From Mucilaginibacter kameinonensis (lineage in GTDB: Bacteria; Bacteroidota; Bacteroidia; Sphingobacteriales; Sphingobacteriaceae), in the NCBI RefSeq assembly GCF_003675385.1, contig NZ_RCWZ01000002.1, positions 186,001-250,000 on the forward strand: 64,000 nucleotides of DNA, read 5' to 3'. Below are positions 16,498-26,558 of the stretch, in pieces. Under the pieces are notes generated by a model. The model did no database searches. It was not told the origin of the DNA and saw nothing but the letters and a program-made list of their open reading frames with translations. The position numbers and the translations under genes are program-made. Each line of letters starts with the position of its first letter. Positions within the stretch are counted from its first letter, which is position 1.

Positions 16498-18495
16498 TTA
16501 ATCAGCAAACTCGGAAACCAAATTGCTTACCGGGTCATCCACCCGTTTGATATGAATGTTATTAACCGGTTTTACTACCAGAGGGATCTTTTCAACGCGT
16601 GTTTCGCTGGTATCCAAACCGAAAGCCTTAGCTTCTGACTGGGCCAATTTTTTGATGGCAAAATAGCTGTTCAGAATAAAACCTTCGGATACGCTGAACA
16701 GGTTATTGTACGACAGGAATTTCTCCATGATCACAAACCTGAAATCGGCAGCCATATGATATTGTTTCAGCGATGGGTAATTGCTGGTGATATCGATCTC
16801 GCCACGTTCAACCATATCTTCAACTACCTTGCGGAAAAGTACATTTACCCTCGGTTGGATCCTGAAACCTAAACGGAACTCTACACGGATAACTTTGCCC
16901 GGCTCAATCTGGTCAACGCTATACTCCATGGTATAAGGCTCGTCAGTACGTTCAATATGCACGAACCAGTAAGTATCGGCGCGTTTTGGCCGGCGGCTCA
17001 TGATCGAATAAATGATCTTTTCTTCAATTTGCCTGCTATTGTTCGCCTTTGTTAAATAAATAAGGTGAGTAGCATATTTATTTACCGTAGTATCGTTACT
17101 CAACGCGTTAAGCAATGGCAGTTTCTCTTTAATATCAGTAAAGTGAAGGAAGCGGTTGTTGATCTTACGCGCCTTAAACCAGGTGTACATGGTAAAGATC
17201 AAACCAACCTCGAATCCTACAAAGAATAAACGTTTTAATATTTTAACCGCGTTGGCTATAAAGAATGAAAACTCTACAGTTACAAACACGCACAGGATAA
17301 TAGTAACCAACCAAACAGGCCAGTGCTTTACATAACGCATGAAGTAGTACATCAAAATGGTGGTGCTCAGCATGGCAATGGTGATACTAAAACCATAGGC
17401 AGCTGTCATGGCACTTGAGGTACGGAAATACAACGATACCAGGATGCAGCCAATGCATAACATCCAGTTGATGCTTGGGATATAGATTTGTCCGCGAATG
17501 TTTGAAGGATATTTAATAGTGATCCTTGGCCAGAAATTCATACTCACGGCCTCGCTGATCAGCGTAAATGAACCACTGATCAATGCCTGGCTTGCAATAA
17601 TGGTGGCTAATGTAGCCAAGGCAACAGCCGGCAGCAGGAAAAAGTGAGGAACAATCTCGAAGAATGGGTTTACACCTGCAAAATTTTTGCCCGGTGCCTG
17701 TGACAGTACCCAAGCGCCCTGACCAAGGTAGTTCAATATCAGGGTAGTTTTTACAAAGATCCAGCTTACCTGGATATTGCGCCTGCCGCAGTGGCCTAAA
17801 TCAGAATATAGGGCTTCGGCACCAGTGGTACATAAGAATACAGCGCCTAACAGCCAGAAACCTTTAGGGTGGTCCATCAGTAAGCGGGCACCATAGTAAG
17901 GGTTAAGGGCTTTAAATATAGAAGGGAAATGAACTATCTGTAAAGTACCCAATACGCCCAGCATGATAAACCACATTAACATAACAGGTCCGAAAGCCGA
18001 GCCAACCACCTTGGTGCCAAACTGCTGAAAGAAGAACAGTAATAGAATAATGGAAATTACAATGATGAGAATCAGGTTATTACCCGGCACGATAACCGTT
18101 GAAAATGCCGGAACCAAATTCAAGCCTTCAATGGCCGATGTTACCGAGATAGGAGGGGTAATGATACCATCGGCAAGTAAAGTGCCCGCACCGATTATAG
18201 CCGGGATGGCCAGCCATTTTCCATAACGCCTTACCAGAGCATAAAGGGAAAAAATGCCGCCTTCGCCTTTATTATCGGCCTGTAGTGTAATAACGATGTA
18301 TTTAAAAGTGGTTTGAAGGGTTAGTGTCCAGAAGATACAGGAAATTGAGCCTAATACCAGCGCGGTGTTCACTTTACCACCTTCAACCAACAGGGTTTGA
18401 AAAACATAAAGGGGAGAAGTACCAATATCGCCAAAAATAATACCGAGGGTAACGATCATACCCGCGAAAGTGAGTTGCTTAACGTGCGAATTCAT
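16498..18495 (-). CDS. kup: Kup-type potassium uptake protein
   Basis: A 665-residue K+/H+ symporter of the Kup/HAK/KUP family. The N-terminus has the signature ALGIIFGDIGTSPLYV equivalent (TLGIIFGDIGTSPLYVFQTL). Other conserved parts are DNKGEGGIFSLYALVRRYGK and LFLCTTGAEALYSDLGHCGR (here AVFLCTTGAEALYSDLGHCG). About 12 hydrophobic helices are followed by a cytosolic C-terminal domain of about 200 residues. It converges on amtB and is divergent from alkB across a 314-nt region. Confidence 0.96.
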   Translation of the reverse strand: MNSHVKQLTFAGMIVTLGIIFGDIGTSPLYVFQTLLVEGGKVNTALVLGSISCIFWTLTLQTTFKYIVITLQADNKGEGGIFSLYALVRRYGKWLAIPAIIGAGTLLADGIITPPISVTSAIEGLNLVPAFSTVIVPGNNLILIIVISIILLLFFFQQFGTKVVGSAFGPVMLMWFIMLGVLGTLQIVHFPSIFKALNPYYGARLLMDHPKGFWLLGAVFLCTTGAEALYSDLGHCGRRNIQVSWIFVKTTLILNYLGQGAWVLSQAPGKNFAGVNPFFEIVPHFFLLPAVALATLATIIASQALISGSFTLISEAVSMNFWPRITIKYPSNIRGQIYIPSINWMLCIGCILVSLYFRTSSAMTAAYGFSITIAMLSTTILMYYFMRYVKHWPVWLVTIILCVFVTVEFSFFIANAVKILKRLFFVGFEVGLIFTMYTWFKARKINNRFLHFTDIKEKLPLLNALSNDTTVNKYATHLIYLTKANNSRQIEEKIIYSIMSRRPKRADTYWFVHIERTDEPYTMEYSVDQIEPGKVIRVEFRLGFRIQPRVNVLFRKVVEDMVERGEIDITSNYPSLKQYHMAADFRFVIMEKFLSYNNLFSVSEGFILNSYFAIKKLAQSEAKAFGLDTSETRVEKIPLVVKPVNNIHIKRVDDPVSNLVSEFAD

Positions 18496-18695
18496 GAATT
18501 GTATAAATTATTAGGGGAAAAAGAAAGGATGTAAAAGGCTGCGGCGGGGACGTTTGTGGTCCGTTGTGCAAATTTTGCTGCTGCCGCGATAAACAATGCC
18601 ATCGTAAATTATATTTTGATTACGAATGCATGTGGCCAATTAGCATGCCATTAGCTATTGGGTTTTCTTTAGTGCTTTGATTTGCAAATATTTAT
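18496..18695. other. Kup-proximal half of the kup/alkB intergenic region
   Basis: AT-rich, with a GC-rich island near 18540-18595 containing partial pairing (GCTGCGGCGG against CTGCTGCCGC). I found no clear CAAAnnTA box for kup and no ORF here. The alkB-proximal half holds the inverted repeats listed separately. Confidence 0.4.
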
Positions 18696-18760
18696 CATAT
18701 TGAGAAAGCTTTTCTCAATATGAGGTGTTACTATCAAAATGATAGGTTTTATCATTTTGA
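18696..18760. promoter_or_regulatory. Double inverted repeat (four related half-sites) upstream of alkB
   Basis: First hairpin 18696-18722: CATATTGAGAAA, loop GCT, TTTCTCAATATG (12 bp, perfect). Second hairpin 18734-18760: TCAAAATGATA, 5-nt loop, TATCATTTTGA (11 bp, perfect). The outer half-sites ATCATATTGAGAA and ATCATTTTGAGAA differ by one base. It lies 50-115 nt before the alkB start and looks like an operator for a dimeric regulator. Confidence 0.55.
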
Positions 18761-18809
18761 GAACCATTGCGGTATGGTGCTTTTATCGTGATATTACAGA
18801 TATTTGAGC

Positions 18810-19418
18810 ATGGATCTATTCAATAATGATCAGTTAAACCTGTTCGGGGCTTCAAAAAACTTACTGCCTTTTGATGGCGAGGTGCTGTTTTACCCGCATT
18901 TTTTTAAGCAGGATGTGTTTGAGCAACTGGTTAATGAAACGCCATGGAAACAGGATAAGATGAAGATCTACGGTAAGGAGGTAAACTTCCCCCGGCTTAC
19001 AGCCTGGTATGGCGAGAGCGACGAGGTTTATGTATATTCTGGTGTGGTGAATGTGCCGGTGAGGTTTAGTCCGCTGTTGTTGGATATTAAACAGGCGGCC
19101 GAGCGGCAAAGCGGTCACAGGTTTAATACAGCGTTGCTCAACTATTACCGTGATGGTAACGATAGCATGGGCTGGCATAGTGATGACGAAACTGAACTGG
19201 GCGGTAACCCGGTCATCGCTTCGGTATCATTTGGAGCTTCGCGGGTTTTTCAGTTTAAGCATAAGCGGGATAAGAGCGCGAAAGTTTCTATCGCACTAAA
19301 CAATGGTGATTTGCTCATTATGCAGGGTGAAACGCAGCATCACTGGCTCCACCAGGTGCCTAAAAGAAGCAAGATGCAGGGTGCGCGGATTAATATTACA
19401 TTTAGGTTTATAGGGTAG
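18810..19418 (+). CDS. AlkB-like 2-oxoglutarate/Fe(II) dioxygenase
   Basis: A 202-residue AlkB-family protein, expected to remove alkyl groups from DNA bases by oxidative demethylation (ALKBH2/3-like by sequence). The Fe-binding HxD is H123-S-D125 in GWHSDDE; the distal His and the 2-oxoglutarate arginines are in the region HWLHQVPKRSK and ARINITFRF at the C-terminus. The substrate-loop words PRLTAWYG and NTALLNYYRDGNDSMGWHSD are typical. I chose ATG 18810 over the TTG at 18804 because it gives the usual short N-terminus. It stands alone between kup and a secreted amidohydrolase. Confidence 0.93.
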   Translation: MDLFNNDQLNLFGASKNLLPFDGEVLFYPHFFKQDVFEQLVNETPWKQDKMKIYGKEVNFPRLTAWYGESDEVYVYSGVVNVPVRFSPLLLDIKQAAERQSGHRFNTALLNYYRDGNDSMGWHSDDETELGGNPVIASVSFGASRVFQFKHKRDKSAKVSIALNNGDLLIMQGETQHHWLHQVPKRSKMQGARINITFRFIG

Positions 19419-19482
19419 TGTGTATAAACTGTTTTGTAAGATGTCCGGCAAACTGCTATCTTACATTAACTTTACTGACCTT

Positions 19483-21462
19483 ATGAAACGACATCTATTA
19501 CTATTGGCAGCTTTTGCAGCTCTCATAACAAATGCCAGCGCACAAACCGACTTGCCTACAGACAGCGGAACATTTTTCCTGCACAAATTTGAACAGCATA
19601 TAGGCAAGGAAACATACTACGTACATAAATATAAAGACGCGGTTCATTATACTATCGATTTCAAGTTCGTCGACCGGGGCTCGCCGGTACCCCTTAAAGC
19701 CGAATTAAAGGTAAACCCCGCTGTTGAACCGCTTGAATTGACGATCAAAGGAAGTACTTCAAGGTTTTCGACCATTGATGATAAAGTGACCACCCGGGGT
19801 GGCGAAGCGTCAATCAGCGTTAATGATTCATCTTATACTCAAAAGTTATTACCCTTGAGTTTCCCGGTAGCGGGGTATTCGCCGGGCACTGTGCAACAGG
19901 TGCTCATTCAGTATTGGAATAAGCATAAACAGCCCGAAAGTATTCACACCTTGCCATTTGGCGCGGTTCAAATCAAAAAATCAGGTATAGATCAGCTTAC
20001 TTTTAACGGTAAGCCACTTGTGTTAAACCGGCTTACTATTAGCGGCCTGGTTTGGGGTAACGAACTGGTTTGGACAGATCAGGAAGGTAAACTCATTTGC
20101 CTGATCACTAATGACGCGGAAGGCGACAAGCTGGAAATGATGCGTGTGCCTTATGAAGAATTACTGCCGCAACTGATCGGTAAAGCTGCCACTTATGGTA
20201 TGGAACTATTTGCCAAAGCTGCTGCGCCAACAGGTAAGGTTGATAAAGTGATAGCCATTACCGGCGGAAACCTGGTTGAAGTAAATACTGGAACAAGTAT
20301 GCCCAACGCTGTTATTTTAATAGAGAATGGCATTATTAAACAAACCGGCAAAGTTGGCGAAGTAAAAATTCCGGCAGGGGCGAAGATCATTGATGCTAAA
20401 GGAAAATCTGTGTTGCCGGGCCTGTGGGATATGCACGCGCACTTTGAACAGGCCGAATGGGGACCTGCTTATCTTGCCGCAGGCGTTACCACCGTACGCG
20501 ATTGCGGTAATGAGTTTGGTTATATCAACGCTATAAAAGCGGCTATTGATGGAGGCAAAGGTGTGGGGCCTAATATTATTAAAGCTGGTATCATTGACGG
20601 CAAGGGGCCTTATGCATTGGGCATTATTCAGGCGGATACTAAAGAAGAAGCCATAAAGGCAGTTGATCGTTATAAAGAAAATGGTTTTCAGCAGATCAAG
20701 ATCTACAGCTCGGTAAAACCGGCTATAGTAAAAGCTATTTGCGATGAAGCACACCGGTTGGGTTTAACTGTAACAGGTCACATCCCGAATGGGATGACCT
20801 TGCAGCAAGGGGTTGACTCGGGGATGAATATGGTTAACCATGTTCAGTACGTGTATTCAATCATGAAACGGGATAAGGACAGGTCAATTATTTTTGATGA
20901 TTCTGTAAGTATTGCCGCGATTAAATTTATAAAAGATCATCATGTGGTTATAGACCCTACAGTTGGTGTTTTTGAACTGGCCCTGCGTAATGTTAAGGAT
21001 GATATCACCAAATTGGAACCTAATTATTACAATTTGCCCTTGCCGCTTCAAGCCTTGTTTAAAAATATGGGCGTAGAACCTGCGCAGGCGGCTAAGCTTA
21101 AGCCCTTGTATGAAAGCATGAAGAAAACGGTTAAGGTGCTGTATGATGCAGGAATTCCAATAGTTGCCGGTACAGATATGGGCTTCCCGGGTTACAGTGT
21201 AGATCGCGAGCTTGAACTTTATGTTGAAGCTGGCCTAACTCCGGCACAGGCTATTAAAACAGCAACGATAACACCAGCTATAGTAATGAGCCTTGATAAA
21301 ACAACCGGTTCAATTGCAGTGGGGAAACAAGCCGATCTTGTGATCATCGATGGCGATCCGCTGAAGAATATCAGCGATATCAGGAAGGTATCGGGAGTAA
21401 TAAAGGAAGGCCGGATCTATGACCCGGTTAAGTTGCACCAGATGGTTGGGTTTAAAAAGTAG
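19483..21462 (+). CDS. Secreted amidohydrolase with N-terminal beta-rich domain
   Basis: A 659-residue exported metal-dependent amidohydrolase. I start at ATG 19483 because it yields the signal peptide MKRHLLLLAAFAALITNASA. Residues about 25-250 form a beta-rich region of unknown role. The C-terminal part is an amidohydrolase barrel: VLPGLWDMHAHFEQ gives the HxH metal pair, QIKIYSS the bridging lysine, VTGHIPNG and NHVQYVY further metal histidines, and VAGTDMGFPG the catalytic Asp. The end SIAVGKQADLVIIDGDPLKN is typical of imidazolonepropionase-like enzymes. The substrate cannot be read from sequence; peptides or cyclic amides are possible. Confidence 0.9.
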   Translation: MKRHLLLLAAFAALITNASAQTDLPTDSGTFFLHKFEQHIGKETYYVHKYKDAVHYTIDFKFVDRGSPVPLKAELKVNPAVEPLELTIKGSTSRFSTIDDKVTTRGGEASISVNDSSYTQKLLPLSFPVAGYSPGTVQQVLIQYWNKHKQPESIHTLPFGAVQIKKSGIDQLTFNGKPLVLNRLTISGLVWGNELVWTDQEGKLICLITNDAEGDKLEMMRVPYEELLPQLIGKAATYGMELFAKAAAPTGKVDKVIAITGGNLVEVNTGTSMPNAVILIENGIIKQTGKVGEVKIPAGAKIIDAKGKSVLPGLWDMHAHFEQAEWGPAYLAAGVTTVRDCGNEFGYINAIKAAIDGGKGVGPNIIKAGIIDGKGPYALGIIQADTKEEAIKAVDRYKENGFQQIKIYSSVKPAIVKAICDEAHRLGLTVTGHIPNGMTLQQGVDSGMNMVNHVQYVYSIMKRDKDRSIIFDDSVSIAAIKFIKDHHVVIDPTVGVFELALRNVKDDITKLEPNYYNLPLPLQALFKNMGVEPAQAAKLKPLYESMKKTVKVLYDAGIPIVAGTDMGFPGYSVDRELELYVEAGLTPAQAIKTATITPAIVMSLDKTTGSIAVGKQADLVIIDGDPLKNISDIRKVSGVIKEGRIYDPVKLHQMVGFKK

Positions 21463-21485
21463 GGGAGTGGTTTATTAAGTTACGG

Positions 21486-21845
21486 ATGGAAGGATTAACG
21501 ATACTTTACAGGCCAGTTGGGCCAAAAGAATTAAAACTGATAGAAGAATCGGGTTTTAAGCGTTTTCCCAAACGCTTAGCTCAGCAACCTATTTTTTACC
21601 CGGTGATGAACGAGGAGTATGCCATTCAAATAGCAAGGGATTGGAATGTGCCTGCGTCTGGTTCGGGTTTTGTAACTAAATTTAGTTTGCCTGCTGAATA
21701 TTTGAAACGCTACGAGGTGCAAAATGTGGGTGGTGTTGTACACGATGAGCTTTGGGTCCCGGCCGAAGAACTTGAAGAGTTTAACGATCATATAGTTGGA
21801 TATATTGAGGTTACGCGTTCTTTTTACCCTAATAAAGCGGATTAA
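21486..21845 (+). CDS. Conserved hypothetical protein (ADP-ribosylation/crystallin J1-annotated type)
   Basis: A 119-residue soluble protein. Words such as LYRPVGPKELKLIEESGF, PIFYPVMNEEYAIQIARDWN and ELWVPAEELEEFNDHIVG match a small conserved family that I recall being annotated 'ADP-ribosylation/crystallin J1', a name that does not establish a function. No signal peptide, membrane helix or catalytic motif is recognisable. It lies 23 nt after the amidohydrolase and may be cotranscribed with it. Confidence 0.75.
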   Translation: MEGLTILYRPVGPKELKLIEESGFKRFPKRLAQQPIFYPVMNEEYAIQIARDWNVPASGSGFVTKFSLPAEYLKRYEVQNVGGVVHDELWVPAEELEEFNDHIVGYIEVTRSFYPNKAD

Positions 21846-21909
21846 ACAGGGTTGCAAATAAATGCAATGTTATGACAATAGATTTTACTGATACTTCATT
21901 TTAAAATGA

Positions 21910-21917
21910 TACCTTTG
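21910..21917 (+). promoter_or_regulatory. -7 box TACCTTTG before the purF-like gene
   Basis: Exact TAnnTTTG match 17 nt before the ATG at 21935, predicting a very short leader. Confidence 0.55.
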
Positions 21918-21934
21918 CAGCCTCATTCCGAATC

Positions 21935-23842
21935 ATGAGCGATCAGATTAAACATGAATGCGGTGTGGCATTTATCCGCTTACTAAAGCCACTATCTTAT
22001 TATCAGAAAAAGTACGGAACTGCACTGTACGGCCTGAACAAACTTTACCTTTTAATGGAAAAACAGCACAACCGCGGCCAGGATGGCGCAGGTGTTGCTA
22101 CCATTAAACTGGATATTGAACCGGGCAAAAGATACATCAGCCGTCACCGTTCAATGGCTTCAAATGCTGTTGCTGATATTTTTGAATACATCCAAAAGAA
22201 ATTTGCGGATATTCAGAAAGAAGCTCCCGAAAAACTGGCCGATGCCGAATGGCTTAAAGAACACGTTAGCTTTACCGGCGAGGTTTTGTTAGGGCACCTG
22301 CGTTATGGTACCCATGGCAAAAACAGCATTGAAAGCTGCCACCCGTTTTTAAGGCAAAATAACTGGATGACCCGTAACCTGGTTATTGCAGGCAACTTTA
22401 ACATGACCAATGTTGATGAGTTATTGCAGCAGTTATATGCTTTAGGCCAGCATCCAAAAGAAAAAGCCGATACCGTTACCGTGCTCGAAAAAATAGGCCA
22501 CTTTATTGATACCGAAAATCAAGGCTTGTTTGATCAGTACAAACGTGAGGGATTGGACGATAACAGGGAAATTAGCAAACTTATCGCTAATGATATGGAT
22601 GTTGCCAAGATCCTTCGTAAATCGGCCAAAAACTGGGATGGTGGTTATACCATTGCCGGTATCCTTGGTCATGGCGATGCCTTTGTTATGCGCGACCCTG
22701 CTGGTATTCGTCCGGCTTATTATTATTATAATGACGAGATCGTTGTTGCTGCTTCTGAGCGTCCGGCTATCCAAACCGCCTTTAATATACCGATGGAACA
22801 GATCAGGGAAATTCGCCCGGGTCATGCTTTGATCGTTAAAAAGAACGGTAAGATCACCGAAGATATGTTCAGCGAGCCACAGGAAAGAAAAGCTTGCTCG
22901 TTCGAGCGGATCTACTTTTCACGCGGCAGTGATGCGGCCATTTACCGTGAGCGTAAACAATTAGGCAGGTTGCTTTGTCCGCAAATCCTGGATTTTGTTA
23001 ATCATGATATCAAAAACACAGTATTCTCGTACATACCAAACACCGCAGAAGTTGCTTTTTACGGTATGGTTGAAGGTATGCACAAGTATGTGAAGAAATA
23101 TCAGCACGAAGAATTAGTGAAGCTTGGAGCCGATATTACCGAAGAGAAGGTTGCCGAAATACTCCAGGTTGCGCCGCGTGTTGAAAAGATCGCCATTAAA
23201 GATGTTAAGCTCCGCACGTTCATTACACAGGATGCCGACCGTAGCGAAATGGTAGCCCATGTGTATGATACTACTTATGGATTGATCAAAAAAGGCACCG
23301 ACACCTTAGTGGTATTGGATGATTCTATTGTTCGTGGTACTACGCTGAAACAAAGTATCCTGAAAATTCTTGACAGGCTTGGCCCTAAAAAGGTTGTTGT
23401 GGTTTCATCTGCTCCGCAGATCCGTTACCCTGACTGCTATGGTATCGATATGTCGCGCATGGGCGAGTTTGTTGCTTTTGAGGCAGCAATCAGCCTGTTG
23501 AAAGAAATGGACAGGGAAGATGTGATCCTGGATGTTTACCAAAAATGTAAAGACAGCCAGAAATTACCGAAAGAAGAAGTTCAAAACTACGTTAAAGAGA
23601 TTTACGCGATGTTTACCGATCAGCAGATCTCTGACCGTATCGCCCAGATCATCACCCCTAAAAATGTGAACTGCGAAGTACAGGTAATTTATCAAACTTT
23701 AGATAACCTGCACATCGCCTGTCCTGATAACCTTGGTGACTGGTATTTCAGCGGTGATTATCCAACTCCAGGCGGTAACAAGGTTGTTAACCGCGCCTTT
23801 GTTAACTGGATGGAAGGTAAAAACCAAAGAGCTTATATGTAA
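21935..23842 (+). CDS. Amidophosphoribosyltransferase-like protein, long form
   Basis: A 635-residue class II glutamine amidotransferase fused to a phosphoribosyltransferase, as in PurF (PRPP + Gln to phosphoribosylamine, first step of purine synthesis). The N-terminus MSDQIKHECGVAF places the presumed nucleophile at C9, which needs removal of an eight-residue leader. EKQHNRGQDGAGVA and LLGHLRYGTHG are glutaminase motifs. The PRPP loop is VVLDDSIVRGTT at about residues 459-470. It is much longer than the usual PurF of about 470-510 residues, with insertions in both halves and an extra C-terminal part. Bacteroidota often carry this long form besides a standard PurF, so its in vivo role is uncertain. 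Confidence 0.9.
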   Translation: MSDQIKHECGVAFIRLLKPLSYYQKKYGTALYGLNKLYLLMEKQHNRGQDGAGVATIKLDIEPGKRYISRHRSMASNAVADIFEYIQKKFADIQKEAPEKLADAEWLKEHVSFTGEVLLGHLRYGTHGKNSIESCHPFLRQNNWMTRNLVIAGNFNMTNVDELLQQLYALGQHPKEKADTVTVLEKIGHFIDTENQGLFDQYKREGLDDNREISKLIANDMDVAKILRKSAKNWDGGYTIAGILGHGDAFVMRDPAGIRPAYYYYNDEIVVAASERPAIQTAFNIPMEQIREIRPGHALIVKKNGKITEDMFSEPQERKACSFERIYFSRGSDAAIYRERKQLGRLLCPQILDFVNHDIKNTVFSYIPNTAEVAFYGMVEGMHKYVKKYQHEELVKLGADITEEKVAEILQVAPRVEKIAIKDVKLRTFITQDADRSEMVAHVYDTTYGLIKKGTDTLVVLDDSIVRGTTLKQSILKILDRLGPKKVVVVSSAPQIRYPDCYGIDMSRMGEFVAFEAAISLLKEMDREDVILDVYQKCKDSQKLPKEEVQNYVKEIYAMFTDQQISDRIAQIITPKNVNCEVQVIYQTLDNLHIACPDNLGDWYFSGDYPTPGGNKVVNRAFVNWMEGKNQRAYM

Positions 23843-23876
23843 AACCCCTTACCCCCCTAAAGGGGTATTGATATAC

Positions 23877-23906
23877 AAGGCGATGGATTTTTCATCGCCT
23901 TTTTTG
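23877..23906 (+). terminator. Intrinsic terminator after purF-like gene
   Basis: Stem AAGGCGATG / CATCGCCTT with loop GATTTTT and a following T run. A smaller ACCCCTT/AAGGGGT hairpin precedes it. Confidence 0.85.
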
Positions 23907-23931
23907 TTTTAAACAATTTAATATCTAAGGG

Positions 23932-24013
23932 CGTCATTGCGAGGTACGAAGCAATCCCCTATTAGCAGATCCGCCCTGTAAAGTCGGGGATTGCTTCGTA
24001 CCTCGCAATGACG
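23932..24013. repeat. REP-type long palindrome (CATTGCGAGGTACGAAGCAATC family)
   Basis: Arms of 28 bp (CGTCATTGCGAGGTACGAAG... and its reverse complement) around a 26-nt centre. The same arm sequence occurs at 57965-58044 and a degenerate version at 28359-28440. It lies between the convergent purF-like and LysE-type genes. Confidence 0.9.
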
Positions 24014-24089
24014 ATGCGGAGAAGTCTTTTCTTCTAAAAGGAATCAAATATTAAGCAGGGATTCGATCTTATTTACGACAGCTGAATTA

Positions 24090-24746
24090 TTATGATCCTG
24101 CCGGTGCCGCAAACACAAAGTGTGTAACCAACTTATCAATAAGCACTAACGAGGCGATAATAAGCGCTATGCCCGCAACTTCATTTAACCGGTGAATAAA
24201 TTTAACCGAAATGCGTGCCCGGAGTTTATTAGCGTAGAAAGCTTTGAGGGTATCCATGCCGAACTGAATGATCAGTATGGTTAAAAACATAACAGCAATA
24301 TGAAATGACCTGTGCGGCGTACCTACAAGGAAGGTTGTACTGGCGGCACCAATTACCACCGTCCAATGGAATAGGAGGGTAGGATTGAAAATACACATCA
24401 GGAAACCCTTGAGTACGTAACCAAAGCGGTCGGCACTTGAGGGTACTTTATTTTCGTAATTGATCTCGCTTTTCTTAAACATATAGTACAAGCCAAGCGC
24501 AAATAGTATAGCACTGCCTACAACGCCGGCTATGACCTTGGTATGGTCGGATACATCGATATATTGCGAACCAAACAGGATTGCACCCACAAAAACCACA
24601 TCGCTGCAAACTACACCAAGGGCAAGCGAAACACCGGCATGAAAGCCTTTTTCGATACTGGTTTTAATAAGCGCAAAAAAAACCGGGCCGGTTATAAACG
24701 TAAGTACTAATCCAAACCCGATACCCGAAACAATGGCTTTTATCAT
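24090..24746 (-). CDS. LysE/RhtB-family translocator
   Basis: A 218-residue membrane protein with about six hydrophobic helices. The N-terminal GFGLVLTFITGPVFFALIKT is the LysE family signature; these proteins export amino acids or small metabolites. The frame is open upstream to 24788, but the ATG at 24746 starts directly at the first helix as in the family. It is divergent from the FucP-like sugar transporter. The substrate is not predictable from sequence. Confidence 0.88.
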   Translation of the reverse strand: MIKAIVSGIGFGLVLTFITGPVFFALIKTSIEKGFHAGVSLALGVVCSDVVFVGAILFGSQYIDVSDHTKVIAGVVGSAILFALGLYYMFKKSEINYENKVPSSADRFGYVLKGFLMCIFNPTLLFHWTVVIGAASTTFLVGTPHRSFHIAVMFLTILIIQFGMDTLKAFYANKLRARISVKFIHRLNEVAGIALIIASLVLIDKLVTHFVFAAPAGS

Positions 24747-24913
24747 TAAGTTAAGCTTTGTTCTTTTTTGAACATTGCGAATATGCAATTTTATCAGTTA
24801 AACAACGAAACATAAAATTGTGATTTAATTTATTTAAAAAAGAGTGGAGACTTTTACCAAAATTGAATTATGTTTAGAGATTCAAAAATCAAATCAGTAC
24901 AACCTACTTTAAA

Positions 24914-26548
24914 ATGGAACAAAACAATGCTAAAAACTACGGTACAGCCCTGTATACGCTGATTACCGTGTTTTTTTTCTGGGGCTTTTTAGCGGCCTCT
25001 AACGGTATTTTCATACCCTTCTGTAAAGAGCACTTTCACCTCACCCAGTTCGAATCGCAATTAATTGACTTTACCTTTTATGGTGGGTATTTCATTGGCT
25101 CACTGATACTTTATTTCGCATCACAAGCAAGTAAGGTGGATATCATGAACAAGTTGGGTTACAAAAATGGTATCATTTTAGGGCTTGTTATTTCGGCTGT
25201 AGGTGCGTTGGGTATGATCCCTGCTGTAGCTTCAGGCGCATTTGGCTTTATCCTGGCTGTTTTCTTCATTATAGCAGTTGGTTTTTCATTACAGCAAACG
25301 GCTGCAAACCCTTTTGTGGTTGCCTTAGGGCCACCCGAAACTGGTTCAAACCGTTTAAACTTTGCAGGTAGTATTAATAATATAGGCGCTTTATTAGGCC
25401 CGGTAGTAGTAGGTGTTGTATTATTTGGTTCCGCAACTGCTAAAACCGCTGCCGCCGATGTTAAAATATCATCAATTAATAATTTGTATTATTTATTGGC
25501 AGGTCTGTTCATCGCGGTTGCTTTGTTCTTCTGGTTCTCAAACTTACCAAAAGTTACCAGCGATGAAAAGATCGAGTCAAGCTCAAAAGCAAATACACCA
25601 TTGCTGGTTATGTTTGTAGCGTTTTGTTTGATACTTGCTGCCGATCCTATCAGCAAGGCTACCGGCGTACCAAGTCAGTATTTTGTGTATGCTTCGTTAG
25701 CAATAATCATTTTTACATTGGTAGGTACTATTTTCGCCGCCAAAAAGAACAAAGAAGGTTGGGGAGCTATGCAGTACCCACAGTTGATATTAGGAATGCT
25801 GGCCATATTTACTTACGTAGGTACCGAGGTAACTATTCAAAGTAACATGGGCGCTTTATTAAAAACCCCTGAATTTGGTTCTTTTGCCGAGTCTGATATC
25901 GCTCCTTATATTTCTTTATACTGGGGTAGTTTGATGATTGGCCGTTTTGCGGGTTCTATTGACGCTTTCAACCTTTCAAAATCGGTTAAATACATATTAT
26001 ATGTGTTAATTCCATTCCTTGCTTTTGGCATTGTTTTATTAGTGAATGCTGCCACTGGCGTTAATGTAAGCAACTTGTATGCTTATGCAATTTGTGTAGC
26101 TATCCTGGTAGTGGCTTTCTTCATCGGTCAGCAAAAGCCAACCCGTACATTATCGGTACTTGGATTGTTAGGTGTAGCGTTCATGCTTGCAGGTTTATTT
26201 ACTACAGGTAAGGTTGCTACATTCGCATTCATCAGCGGTGGTTTATGCTGCTCTATCATGTGGCCATCAATTTTCTCGTTGGCAATTACCGGTTTAGGCA
26301 AGTACACCAGCCAGGGATCTGCATTCCTGATCATGATGATTTTGGGTGGTTCAATCATTCCGCCGTTGCAAGGTAAAATTGCTGACGGTGCAACCGGTGT
26401 TATTCCAGGTGTGAGCGGTATCCACTTCTCATACATTGTGCCTGTAATTGGTTTTGCATACCTTGCTTATTTTGCATGGAAAGTTAGCCGCGAGCTTCGC
26501 AGTCAGGGTATCGACCTTGACCACGTTGAAGTTAAAGGCGGACATTAA
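24914..26548 (+). CDS. FucP/GluP-type sugar:H+ symporter (MFS)
   Basis: A 544-residue major facilitator with about 12-14 helices, of the fucose/glucose/galactose permease group. Visible signatures are [20 protein letters not shown] at the first helix, [20 protein letters not shown] and [16 protein letters not shown] in the fourth and fifth helices, and [20 protein letters not shown] near the tenth. It is longer than FucP (about 440 residues) because of extra hydrophobic segments in the middle. No sugar catabolic genes are adjacent, so the substrate is uncertain. Confidence 0.9.
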   Translation: MEQNNAKNYGTALYTLITVFFFWGFLAASNGIFIPFCKEHFHLTQFESQLIDFTFYGGYFIGSLILYFASQASKVDIMNKLGYKNGIILGLVISAVGALGMIPAVASGAFGFILAVFFIIAVGFSLQQTAANPFVVALGPPETGSNRLNFAGSINNIGALLGPVVVGVVLFGSATAKTAAADVKISSINNLYYLLAGLFIAVALFFWFSNLPKVTSDEKIESSSKANTPLLVMFVAFCLILAADPISKATGVPSQYFVYASLAIIIFTLVGTIFAAKKNKEGWGAMQYPQLILGMLAIFTYVGTEVTIQSNMGALLKTPEFGSFAESDIAPYISLYWGSLMIGRFAGSIDAFNLSKSVKYILYVLIPFLAFGIVLLVNAATGVNVSNLYAYAICVAILVVAFFIGQQKPTRTLSVLGLLGVAFMLAGLFTTGKVATFAFISGGLCCSIMWPSIFSLAITGLGKYTSQGSAFLIMMILGGSIIPPLQGKIADGATGVIPGVSGIHFSYIVPVIGFAYLAYFAWKVSRELRSQGIDLDHVEVKGGH

Positions 26549-26558
26549 TATTTAATCA

